Of a stretch of 57,031 nucleotides of DNA, positions 34,604-42,898 are shown piece after piece. Every line of letters begins with the position of its first letter. The stretch's first letter is position 1. The stretch comes from Pseudomonadota bacterium (GTDB lineage Bacteria; Pseudomonadota; Alphaproteobacteria; Sphingomonadales; Sphingomonadaceae), in assembly GCA_021847605.1 (NCBI GenBank), contig JAJZQN010000028.1:1-57031 (forward strand), written 5' to 3'. The notes under the pieces were generated by a model that was given only the letters and a program-made list of their open reading frames with translations, did no database searches and was not told where the DNA came from. The position numbers were made by a program, and so were the translations under genes.

Positions 34604-35026
34604 ATGACCGGTCTCGACGAGATCAAAAGCCTCATGGCAGTTGGTGAGCGACCGCCGATGATGGCTTTGTTCGATATCGACCTGGACGAGGTGGAACATG
34701 GCCGCGTGGTCTTTTCCGCTTCGCCCGGTCGGCAGAGCTACAATTTCATGGGCATTGCCCATGGTGGCTATGCCGCAATTTTGCTGGATTCCGCCTGCGG
34801 CGTGGCCGCCAACGCGGCCGCGCCATCGCCGGTCAACTGCGTCACTCTGGAACTTAAGGTAGCCTATCACGCGCCGTTGACCGAAGAAATCGGAAGGGTG
34901 AGGGCGATTGGCCAGGTTCTCTCAATAGGCAAAAGAGTCGCGCACACCGAAGCCAAATTGATCGACGCGCAAGGCAAGCTCTATGCGTCTGCTACATCGA
35001 CGTTGCTGATAACGGCGCGCCAATAA
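34604..35026 (+). CDS. PaaI-type hotdog thioesterase
   Basis: 140 residues. The hotdog fold of the PaaI/4HBT group is visible: YNFMGIAHGGYAAILLDSACGVAANAA (HGG helix with the Asp), VTLELKVAYHAPLTEEIGRVRAIGQVLSIGKRVAHTEAKLID. It hydrolyses acyl-CoA thioesters. It starts three bases after the etfA stop and is in the same operon; it may release CoA from dead-end intermediates. Confidence 0.88.
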   Translation: MTGLDEIKSLMAVGERPPMMALFDIDLDEVEHGRVVFSASPGRQSYNFMGIAHGGYAAILLDSACGVAANAAAPSPVNCVTLELKVAYHAPLTEEIGRVRAIGQVLSIGKRVAHTEAKLIDAQGKLYASATSTLLITARQ

Positions 35027-35046
35027 TCGATTAAAGGATAACGACC

Positions 35047-35346
35047 GTGGAAATCACCATCCCGCATAATCTGGGTCAGGCCGAAGCGAAGCGGCGCATT
35101 GATCAGGGGCTTCCAAAGCTCGAGCAACATATCCCAGGGGGTGGCTCGCTTAAAAGTGCATGGGTCTCGGAACATTCGCTTCAGCTTACCATCGGCGCCA
35201 TGGGCCAGACGATACCAGTCCGACTGGATGTCGATGATGACAAGCTGCGGGGTGACGTAACTGTCCCCATGTTCCTGAAGATGATGTCGGGACAGATCGG
35301 CGACTTTGTTCGCACCAGCGCGGAAAAGATGCTGAGTAAGGCGTAA
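35047..35346 (+). CDS. Polyhydroxyalkanoic acid system family protein
   Basis: 99 residues. MEITIPHNLGQAEAKRRIDQGLPKL and SLQLTIGAMGQTIPVRLDVDDDKLRGDVTVPMFLKMMSGQIGDFV match the small 'PHA system' (PHA_gran_rgn) family, found near polyester or acyl-CoA genes; it has a CoxG-like helix-grip appearance. Function unproven. Here it follows the thioesterase by 20 bases. A PhaC-like gene is 10 kb downstream. Confidence 0.78.
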   Translation: MEITIPHNLGQAEAKRRIDQGLPKLEQHIPGGGSLKSAWVSEHSLQLTIGAMGQTIPVRLDVDDDKLRGDVTVPMFLKMMSGQIGDFVRTSAEKMLSKA

Positions 35347-35447
35347 TAAGCTGATCTGACCAGTTGCGCGAGGGAGTAAATTCAGAAGCGTTGCGCTGAG
35401 CAAATTAATTTGGATTTTGTTCCCCAACGCACTGGGAGGTTTAGGCC

Positions 35448-35684
35448 ATGAGCGATATTTCTGACCGGGTCATCGAGATCATCGTAAAGAGCTTGGGCGT
35501 GTATCCCGATCAGGTGAGGATGGAGGCTTCATTCCACGAAGATATAGGTGCAGATAGTCTGGATGTAGTAGAGCTTGTCATGGCGCTTGAGGATGAGTTC
35601 GAGATAGCAATCCCAGACGACGCTGTTGGCGGGGTCAAGACGGTCGAGGATGCGGTGAAGTTGGTCGAAAGCCTTAAAAGCTAA
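35448..35684 (+). CDS. Acyl carrier protein
   Basis: 78 residues: four-helix ACP with the phosphopantetheine Ser in HEDIGADSLDVVELVMALEDEFEIAIPDD. GGGAGG precedes the ATG. It is unusual as the last gene of a beta-oxidation operon and is less like the housekeeping AcpP flanked by fabD/fabG/fabF. Its base composition is lower in GC than its neighbours. It could be loaded with intermediates by an unknown synthase; the upstream 101-base gap may hold its own promoter. Confidence 0.93.
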   Translation: MSDISDRVIEIIVKSLGVYPDQVRMEASFHEDIGADSLDVVELVMALEDEFEIAIPDDAVGGVKTVEDAVKLVESLKS

Positions 35685-35780
35685 AGCATCCAGAGATGAA
35701 GGTGCGTGATCTGCGGCCGCTCCTATGAGACGTAGAGTTGTGCCCTTATCGGCGCTAACCGAATGATCGCCCTTCGCGCT

Positions 35781-37574
35781 TCAGGCTGCAACGGAGAGGC
35801 AGTTTCGACCTGCCGCCTTTGCAGCGTATAATGCGTCATCTGCCAGTTTGATTGCCTGAGGAAGCGTCGCTTTTGCAGGTATTTGAGCCAGTCCAACGCT
35901 GACGGTTAGTGACACGGTCTGTTCATGAGTGAAAATGCTCGTCTCTGCAAAACGTACGCGGACGCGGTCGCATATCGTCCTGGCTTGATCTAAGTCGGCA
36001 GAAGCCAGCAGGATCGCAAATTCTTCTCCTCCGAGCCGAGCCACGACGTCCGTGTCACGTATGGATTGAAGTAAGATAGCCGAGAACGCCCTGATAACAT
36101 CGTCTCCCGTGCCGTGGCCAAATCGATCATTCACGTGCTTGAAATGATCAAGGTCGAACATGGCAATACAGCGAGCGCCTTTGCCTCTCGAAGCCTCAAC
36201 AATATTTTCGCTATAGATGGCCTCCAGCCCGCGCCTGTTCAGAAGGCCTGTCAGGGGGTCGGTCTTCGCGGCCTTGGTCAGTTCCAGTTCGCGAGCCTTG
36301 CGCTCAGACACCTCCCGAATAACGCTCACCGCCCCAGTTACCGTTCCTGCTTCGTCGATCGCCGCGCGACTATGGCTTTCAAACCATCCTGGCTCTCCTG
36401 TAGCCCGGATGGCGCGGAATTCTTGTATGAAAGTCTCGTCCGGATTGTTCAGAGCCCTGCGGTGCATCGCTGCGACATCGGCGATATCGTCCGGTAGGAC
36501 GATGTCTAGCGCTAGACGTCCGACAAGCGACTTGGGGTCCAGCCCAGATATCCGTCGGATGGAAGGCGAAGCAAACTTGATGGTTCCATCGATGCCCAGA
36601 ACCAGTACGATGTCACCGGATCGATCTGCGATAACCTGATAGAGTGCAGTGCTATCCGCTAGATGCGCGTAAAGTTGCTTGCGCTGGTGGAGTTCAGCCG
36701 CGGGAAGCAAACTCATAAGAAACGCGGTTGCGAGGTAAAACTGTAGGAACTGTATATGCTGACCTGTCGCCCCTCCTATCAGATTGATTGGACCGAGTGC
36801 GTTTAGCGTGCAGACGCTGCCAATAGCTGCGAGCATGACGAGACCCACAGCGGCACCAATGCGCCCAAGCCGAAAAACCGCAATCATGAGCGGTAAGAAG
36901 GGAAGGAACAACAACGGCAGGCGATGCTGTACGAACACGAGGCAATCGACGCTGGCCATGACGATTAGAAGAAGGGTGCCCTCCAGCCAGTCTGTCCTTT
37001 GAGCCTCGGCCGCCCATCTCCGTAAATCGCCCCCGAGCGTCAACTTGGCCAATGGCATGATGGTAAGTGCGCCCAGGGCATGAGCCGCGAACCAACTCAC
37101 CCAGTTGGTCGAGAAAGGCACTCCCGCGCACAGCTTGGCTGTTGCTGCGGCCGGAAATGCACTGATGAATGGAACGACAATTCCGGCAAACACAATGAGC
37201 ATGCCGATTTCGCGAGGTGTGGACATATGACCTCGCTCCGGCTGGACCTTGTTGAGCAACCATGCCGTCAACACCGCCTCGCCGACGTTGATTACTGCGA
37301 GGGGAATGGCGGCCACCGGGCCAAGACCGACAGAGATCGTCACAACCATCCCCGCGAACCCGCAAGCGAGGCTACGCAAGGTCCAAGTATATTGGGGACG
37401 GTGGCGCAAATCGGCGCTCAGTATGCCGGTGGCGATCCAGATCATGGCTACGCCGCCCTCGAAGCGCGTGAATGTTACTGAAAGGAACGCCGCGAAAAAG
37501 TATACCGCCCCCAGCAAAGCGCTGTGGCGCAACTCGCCATCTATGGCCCGGAAATTCAGAATCCTGTCCAGCAT
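35781..37574 (-). CDS. Membrane diguanylate cyclase, MASE1-PAS-GGDEF
   Basis: 597 residues from ATG 37574; the frame stays open to 37799 (672 residues), but the extra leader is unlike membrane proteins and 37574 begins just before the first helix (SALLGAVYFFAAFLSVTF). About eight helices form a MASE1 sensor (to about 290), then PAS (YQVIADRSGDIVLVLGIDG...RISGLDPKSLVG), then GGDEF with ARLGGEEFAILLASA. An RxxD inhibitory site (RDTD) lies five residues before GGEEF, so product inhibition is expected. It makes cyclic-di-GMP from GTP. Single gene, antisense to the operon before it. Confidence 0.9.
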   Translation of the reverse strand: MLDRILNFRAIDGELRHSALLGAVYFFAAFLSVTFTRFEGGVAMIWIATGILSADLRHRPQYTWTLRSLACGFAGMVVTISVGLGPVAAIPLAVINVGEAVLTAWLLNKVQPERGHMSTPREIGMLIVFAGIVVPFISAFPAAATAKLCAGVPFSTNWVSWFAAHALGALTIMPLAKLTLGGDLRRWAAEAQRTDWLEGTLLLIVMASVDCLVFVQHRLPLLFLPFLPLMIAVFRLGRIGAAVGLVMLAAIGSVCTLNALGPINLIGGATGQHIQFLQFYLATAFLMSLLPAAELHQRKQLYAHLADSTALYQVIADRSGDIVLVLGIDGTIKFASPSIRRISGLDPKSLVGRLALDIVLPDDIADVAAMHRRALNNPDETFIQEFRAIRATGEPGWFESHSRAAIDEAGTVTGAVSVIREVSERKARELELTKAAKTDPLTGLLNRRGLEAIYSENIVEASRGKGARCIAMFDLDHFKHVNDRFGHGTGDDVIRAFSAILLQSIRDTDVVARLGGEEFAILLASADLDQARTICDRVRVRFAETSIFTHEQTVSLTVSVGLAQIPAKATLPQAIKLADDALYAAKAAGRNCLSVAA

Positions 37575-37916
37575 GGTCCAATTATGGCAAAACTCAATTA
37601 ACAACGCCTTCCACATCTGCCGGCAGATTTCTCGATTCCGGCATCTAATCGCCGCTATCGCCTGCCGCTGCCTAGGTGGTGGGGATTCTTCGCCGATGAG
37701 ACTAGACGCACTGGCCAGGGGCCAAGGGAAGAATAATTTGAGTCGCCGCGCAGCGCTTTTGGCGCGGAGACTGATTCGTCTCAGCCCATTAATGGCCATC
37801 CCGTTCTAATTGAGCCTGCAGGCTCAGCACATGCGGCAGACTCAAGATCGGAAGATGCCTGCTCCATCTCGCGCCAAAAATGCGCATTTGATTGACGAAT
37901 ATCAAATCTCATCCAA

Positions 37917-37930
37917 ATATCATATGATAT
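37917..37930. promoter_or_regulatory. Palindrome ATATCATATGATAT before the hydrolase/exporter region
   Basis: A perfect 14-bp palindrome in an A+T-rich patch 81 bases before the alpha/beta hydrolase ATG. TetR-type regulators (one is encoded at the end of the downstream operon) bind such sites. It may overlap the promoter. Regulator identity is not shown. Confidence 0.4.
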
Positions 37931-38010
37931 CTGTAATTTGAAAGCTGGGCGAAGTTCGCAGCGATGGGGCGGCGGGCGGGGGGCTCGATATTTTATAGGG
38001 AATCCTGATT

Positions 38011-38862
38011 ATGGCCGAGCCGTTAATCCGCGCGCTCACGATCGGCGCACGAGGTATGTTGTTTGACGCCCTGAGCTGCGGTCCCGAGCACGGACAGTTG
38101 GTCCTTTTCCTCCACGGCTTCCCTGAATTCGCCGATGCCTGGACCGACATCCTTCGTGGGGTGGGCGGGGCGGGCTATCGCGCGGTCGCCTTTAATCAGC
38201 GCGGCTATTCGGCCGGGGCAAGACCGTCGGGGGTCGAAAGCTATACGATCAATGAGCTTGTCGCCGATGTTGCCGCCGTAGCGGATGCCCTGGACGCTCG
38301 CCGCTTTCATCTGGTCGGGCACGACTGGGGCGGTATCCTTTCCTGGTGGATCGCTGCTGTTTATCGCGAGCGGCTTCATTCTTTGACCGTACTTTCGACG
38401 CCGCACACCGATGCGTTGTTGGAAGCTAAGCAAAGCAATCCGGATCAACGCCGCATGTCACGTTATGTCGATCTGTTCCGGCTGCCGTTCCACATCGCCG
38501 AATGGTTGCTCCTGCGCAAAAAGGCTGCCGGCCTCAAACGTGCTTATGCCGGTCAGCTCTCACAGGCTCGCCTGGATGAAAATATCAGACGCTTTCGTGA
38601 GCCAGGGGTGCTTACTGCCGCGATCAACTGGTATCGCGCGCTCGATCTCAAGGCTCGCGTCGGAACCGTCAGTGTCCCAACGCTGTTCGTCTGGGGTACC
38701 CATGATCAGGCGCTTGGACGAGTGGCGGCGGAAGCCACCGCCCGATATGTTTCCGGACACTACCATTTTCTCCCACTCGCCGGCGCCTCCCACTGGTTGC
38801 TCGAGGAGGCGCCTGACCAGGTGCTTGATGCTCTTTTGCCTCATTTGGACCGATGGTCGTGA
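38011..38862 (+). CDS. Alpha/beta hydrolase, epoxide-hydrolase-like
   Basis: 283 residues. HGFPEFADAW (oxyanion HGxP), FNQRGYSAGARP and the nucleophile elbow LVGHDWGGILSWW with Asp as nucleophile, which is the epoxide hydrolase/haloalkane dehalogenase form. The acid/His end is FVWGTHDQAL and GASHWLLEEAPDQV. The missing halide Trp pair makes epoxide hydrolase likelier than dehalogenase, but this is not certain. It precedes the exporter operon by about 280 bases. Confidence 0.85.
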   Translation: MAEPLIRALTIGARGMLFDALSCGPEHGQLVLFLHGFPEFADAWTDILRGVGGAGYRAVAFNQRGYSAGARPSGVESYTINELVADVAAVADALDARRFHLVGHDWGGILSWWIAAVYRERLHSLTVLSTPHTDALLEAKQSNPDQRRMSRYVDLFRLPFHIAEWLLLRKKAAGLKRAYAGQLSQARLDENIRRFREPGVLTAAINWYRALDLKARVGTVSVPTLFVWGTHDQALGRVAAEATARYVSGHYHFLPLAGASHWLLEEAPDQVLDALLPHLDRWS

Positions 38863-38931
38863 ATGGCGCTGAAAGCTCTTCTGCCATGGGGCAACCGACA
38901 AAAGATCCCGCGTTTCCAATGAACTGAAAAC

Positions 38932-39147
38932 TTGACGAATCTGTCATTTATTGGTGACATTGGTGTGGGAGAGATGGATGGGTCGGTGCCAACGTTGGAG
39001 GTTGGTGGCGGCAAAATCCGGGATTTCGCAATCCAGGCCGATTCAGAGGCTGCAAAAGCCTGGCCCGTTCCTCCGGCGTTGGAGTTCCATGTGACGCAGC
39101 AAAATGGTGTTGTTGGTGCCATAGCACGGCGTGGATATCGCGGATGA
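38932..39147 (+). CDS. Small ORF resembling a MaoC_N dehydratase fragment
   Basis: 71 residues with a TTG as the first possible start. MTNLSFIGDIGVGEMDGSVP, then VGGGKIRDFAIQADSEAAKAW and PPALEFHV, faintly recall the N-terminal hotdog of FAS1-type/MaoC dehydratases (GKIREFARAIGDxNPLHxDPEAARAAGYPxxxAPPTF). It is only half a domain. Its stop overlaps the HlyD ATG (ATGA), suggesting it is the leader gene of the operon or a decayed enzyme kept for coupling. Weak assignment. Confidence 0.4.
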   Translation: MTNLSFIGDIGVGEMDGSVPTLEVGGGKIRDFAIQADSEAAKAWPVPPALEFHVTQQNGVVGAIARRGYRG

Positions 39148-40121
39148 AACGAACTCGTTTCGTCATTGCGGTTGTTGCGATCGCCGCGCTGTTTGCAGGC
39201 GGTTATCTCGCATGGCGCTATCTCGATCGCCGTGACGCGCTTCCTGAGTGGATTGAGAGAAGCAACGGGCGGATCGAGATGACCCGCACTGACGTGGCCG
39301 TCAAATATCCCGGCAGATTGGTAGAGCTGCTGGTCCATGAAGGCGACAGCGTCCGCGCTGGCCAGATCGTCGCGAAGCAGGATGCTGCCGATGTCATGGC
39401 CCAACTCGACGGGGCGAAGGCGTCGCGGGAGAGAGCGCTCGGCGCTCTCGCGAGGGCGAAAGGCGAACATTCTGCTCATCAAAGCCAGGCGGATCTCGCA
39501 AGGCTCAACTGGTCGGAGACGGTCAATCTCCATTCACGCCAAATGGTTTCTGATGTTGAGTTGAAGCAACGTAGGCTGGCGCTTTCCGGCGCAGCCGATG
39601 CGGTCGCTGCGGCTGGTGGCGGAATCAGCGAAGCACGGGGCGCACTTGCGCAGGCGGATGCGCAAATCCGGCAAGTATCTACCGTACAGGAAGATCTGCA
39701 TATCCGCGCTCCCGCTCCCGGGGTCGTCGAGTATCGGATTGTGGAGCCGGGAACCATGATGGCCCCAGGCGGCAAGCTCATATCGATCGTGAATACTGAG
39801 GACGTCTATCTGACGATCTTCCTGCCCTCCGGCGTCGCCTCGAGGGTCAGCATCGGCGACGAGGCCAGGATCGTGCCTCAGGGGACCAACAAAGCCTTAC
39901 CTGCTCGCGTGACTTTTGTGTCGCCCGAAGCGCAGTTCACACCCAAGTTCGTAGAGACCGCAAATGAGCGGGATAATCTGTCTTACAGGGTCAAGCTGCA
40001 GATATCCGCTGAGGTCGCTCGACAATATGCAGGCCTGTTGAAGGCAGGCATGACCGCCGAAGGCTATGTACGCACCGATCGCCGTCGACCCTGGCCCGAT
40101 CTGGCGTCCCTGCACCAATGA
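39144..40121 (+). CDS. HlyD-family membrane fusion protein of an RbbA-type exporter
   Basis: 325 residues: one N-terminal membrane anchor (FVIAVVAIAALFAGGYLAW), a biotinyl-lipoyl half (VKYPGRLVELLVHEGDSVRAGQIVAKQD), a coiled-coil hairpin (about 85-180), and the return lipoyl half IRAPAPGVVEYRIVEPGTMMAPGGKLISIV. It matches E. coli YhiI/YbhG type adaptors. It bridges inner-membrane ABC proteins and the NodT outer-membrane factor encoded downstream. ATGA overlap with the next gene. Confidence 0.9.
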   Translation: MKRTRFVIAVVAIAALFAGGYLAWRYLDRRDALPEWIERSNGRIEMTRTDVAVKYPGRLVELLVHEGDSVRAGQIVAKQDAADVMAQLDGAKASRERALGALARAKGEHSAHQSQADLARLNWSETVNLHSRQMVSDVELKQRRLALSGAADAVAAAGGGISEARGALAQADAQIRQVSTVQEDLHIRAPAPGVVEYRIVEPGTMMAPGGKLISIVNTEDVYLTIFLPSGVASRVSIGDEARIVPQGTNKALPARVTFVSPEAQFTPKFVETANERDNLSYRVKLQISAEVARQYAGLLKAGMTAEGYVRTDRRRPWPDLASLHQ

Positions 40122-42898
40122 CAAGGTCGGGTCTCATCGATCCCGCAGGCACGCCTGACAGTGCCATCGTGCTCGAGGGGGTCGGCCATCGCTATGGCCA
40201 GGTCCGGTCTCTTGAAAACGTGTCGCTGCAATTGCCGCGCGGCGCGGCTGTCGCCCTGGTGGGGCCCGATGGCGTAGGCAAATCGACGCTTTTGGGCCTC
40301 ATATCGGGCGTGAAGCGCGTCCAGCAAGGACAGGTCCGCGTTCTTGGTTTCGATCTCAAGCGAGGTGGCGATCGGACCGCCTTTCTCAATCGGGTGGCCT
40401 ATATGCCTCAGGGGCTTGGCCGTAATCTCTATCCCACCCTGTCTGTTTCTGAGAATATCGACTTCTTCGGTCGGTTGTTCGGTCTCGGCGCCGCAGAGCG
40501 AGCCGCGCACATGAAGCGCTTGCTGGATGCGACAGGGCTCGCCCCCTTTCCCGACCGGCCGGCGGGGAAGCTTTCGGGAGGAATGAAGCAGAAGCTGGGG
40601 CTTTGCTGCTCGCTGGTCCATGACCCGGATCTGCTCATTCTCGATGAGCCGACAACCGGCGTCGATCCCCTCTCGCGGCGCCAGTTCTGGGAACTGGTCG
40701 GCGCGATGAGGAAGGAGCGGCCGGGTATGACGGTCCTCGTTTCCACCGCCTACATGGAAGAAGCTGAGCAGTTCGAGCATCTCGTGGCGATGGATGCCGG
40801 TCGCCTCATTGCGCAGGGCAGGACGCGCGAAATCCTGGCGCGGGCCGGAGCGGCGAACCTGGAGGAGGCCTATATAGGTCTGCTTCCTGAGGAGAAGCGG
40901 CCCGCCGGCGAATTACGGGCGGTTGCTCCCTGGCAAGACAGCGGTGAAGCGCCGGCGATCGAAGCGCATCACCTGGTGCGCCGTTTCGGTGATTTCGTCG
41001 CCGTCGACGATGTGAGTTTCCGGATCGGCCGCGGAGAGATTTTCGGTTTCCTGGGATCGAACGGCTGCGGCAAGACGACGACGATGAAGATGCTGACGGG
41101 GCTGCTCGACGCCACCAGCGGCTCAGCAAGCCTGTTCGGGCATAGGATCACGCCGGGCGACATGCAGACCCGGATGCGGGTCGGCTATATGTCGCAGGCG
41201 TTCTCCCTCTATGACGAGCTGACTGTTCGGCAGAACCTGTTGCTGCATGCGCGGCTTTATCAAGTGGGGGGCGACAAGGCGCCTGTCCTGGTGAACGAAG
41301 CGATGGAGCAGTTCGCATTGCTCGAGCATGCGGATGCGGTGCCCGCTGCGCTGCCCCTCGGCATCCGCCAGCGCCTGCAACTGGCGGCCGCATGTCTCCA
41401 CCGACCCGAAATCCTGATCCTCGACGAGCCGACCTCCGGCGTTGACCCGGCCGCGCGCGACATGTTCTGGGGCCATCTTCTGCGCCTGTCACGTGATGAA
41501 CGGGTGACGATCTTCGTCTCAACCCATTTCATGAACGAGGCGGAACGGTGCGACCGGATATCGCTCATGCATCGTGGTCGGGTATTGGCAGTTGGAGCGC
41601 CGGCCGAATTGACGTTCCAGCGCCACGCCGATAATCTTGAAGACGCTTTCATTGCCCTGCTGGAAGAAAATGCCGATGAGGTAACGCCAGCTGCCAATCC
41701 GGGCACCGTGCCGATGGCGTCGGCACGGGAGGACGCCCCTTCGCAGACAGTGGGATCTCGAGGGGGCGTCCTGATCTGGTTTTCCTTCGTGTGGGCCTTC
41801 GCCCGGCGGGAAGCCACCGAACTGACGCGTGACCGCATCCGGATGGCATTCGCCCTGGCGGGGCCGATCATTCTGCTGTGCGTCTGTGCCTACAGTATCT
41901 CTTTCGATGTTCAGAATGTCCGATTGAGTGTGCTGGATCACGACCAGACTGTGTCCAGTCGTGATCTAGTTCGGCGCTTCGAGGGTTCTCGCTATTTTGT
42001 TGAAGCGCCTCCTGCCGTGAGTGAAGAGCAGGCACGTGCCTCTCTGCGGTCAGGGCATGTGCAGATGATACTCGATATTCCGCCCGATTTTGGGCGCGAT
42101 CTTGCTGCCGGCCGGCGCCCGGAGGTTGCTGTCCTGATCGACGGGGCCAGCCCGTTTCCGGCCTCGAACATCCGGGCTTATGCCGATGCCATCATCCTCG
42201 CCTATGTTTTTGACATGCTGGCCTCTGCGCAGGTTCCGGTCGCCGTCGGGCTGCCTGCATCGATCGAACCACGCTTCATCTACAATCAGGATTTCCGCAG
42301 CATCTATGCGATCACGCCCGGCGTGCTCATGCTCACGATGATCCTGATCCCTGCGATGCTGACCGCGCTCGGTATCGTGCGGGAGAAGGAAATAGGGTCC
42401 ATCACCAACCTCTATGCGTCCCCGGCGGGCAGTGGCGCCTTCCTGATCGGCAAGCAGGCGCCTTATGCGGCGCTGGCCATGGGGAGCTACTTCAGCCTGG
42501 TGGCTCTTATCATCCTCTTGCTCGACGTCCCGCTCAAGGGCTCCTTCATCGCATTGACGATTGGCGGGCTGCTTTTTGTGCTTGCGTCGACTGGACTCGG
42601 CATGATGATCTCGACCTTCGTGCGATCGCAGGTCGCCGCGATTTTCGCGACCGCGCTCATCTGCCTTATTCCGTCGGTCAATTTCTCCGGACTTCTTTAT
42701 CCGGTTTCGACCCTCGTCGACGGCAGCTACTGGGTAGGCGTCGGCTTCCCCTCTTCCTGGTTCCAAGTCGTCAGCCTCGGTACTTTCACCAAGGGCCTTG
42801 GCATTGCGAGCTTCGGGCAGGCCTATCTGGCACTGGCGGGATTTGCGCTCTTTTTCATAATCGGCTCGCGCCTCATGCTCAGGAAACAGGAGACATGA
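40118..42898 (+). CDS. rbbA: RbbA-like double-ATPase ABC exporter with fused permease
   Basis: 926 residues, close to E. coli RbbA (about 911). First ABC domain: Walker A GPDGVGKST at about 49-57, signature LSGGMKQKLG near 152, Walker B ILDEPTTGVDP. Second: Walker A GSNGCGKTT near 313, an atypical signature LPLGIRQRLQL near 413, Walker B ILDEPTSGVDP; the LPLGI form is also what I recall in RbbA. From about residue 555 an ABC-2 permease follows (IILLCVCAYSISF, then a cluster of five helices after 740). It would export drugs, lipids or other compounds. ATGA overlaps on both sides. Confidence 0.9.
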   Translation: MTRSGLIDPAGTPDSAIVLEGVGHRYGQVRSLENVSLQLPRGAAVALVGPDGVGKSTLLGLISGVKRVQQGQVRVLGFDLKRGGDRTAFLNRVAYMPQGLGRNLYPTLSVSENIDFFGRLFGLGAAERAAHMKRLLDATGLAPFPDRPAGKLSGGMKQKLGLCCSLVHDPDLLILDEPTTGVDPLSRRQFWELVGAMRKERPGMTVLVSTAYMEEAEQFEHLVAMDAGRLIAQGRTREILARAGAANLEEAYIGLLPEEKRPAGELRAVAPWQDSGEAPAIEAHHLVRRFGDFVAVDDVSFRIGRGEIFGFLGSNGCGKTTTMKMLTGLLDATSGSASLFGHRITPGDMQTRMRVGYMSQAFSLYDELTVRQNLLLHARLYQVGGDKAPVLVNEAMEQFALLEHADAVPAALPLGIRQRLQLAAACLHRPEILILDEPTSGVDPAARDMFWGHLLRLSRDERVTIFVSTHFMNEAERCDRISLMHRGRVLAVGAPAELTFQRHADNLEDAFIALLEENADEVTPAANPGTVPMASAREDAPSQTVGSRGGVLIWFSFVWAFARREATELTRDRIRMAFALAGPIILLCVCAYSISFDVQNVRLSVLDHDQTVSSRDLVRRFEGSRYFVEAPPAVSEEQARASLRSGHVQMILDIPPDFGRDLAAGRRPEVAVLIDGASPFPASNIRAYADAIILAYVFDMLASAQVPVAVGLPASIEPRFIYNQDFRSIYAITPGVLMLTMILIPAMLTALGIVREKEIGSITNLYASPAGSGAFLIGKQAPYAALAMGSYFSLVALIILLLDVPLKGSFIALTIGGLLFVLASTGLGMMISTFVRSQVAAIFATALICLIPSVNFSGLLYPVSTLVDGSYWVGVGFPSSWFQVVSLGTFTKGLGIASFGQAYLALAGFALFFIIGSRLMLRKQET

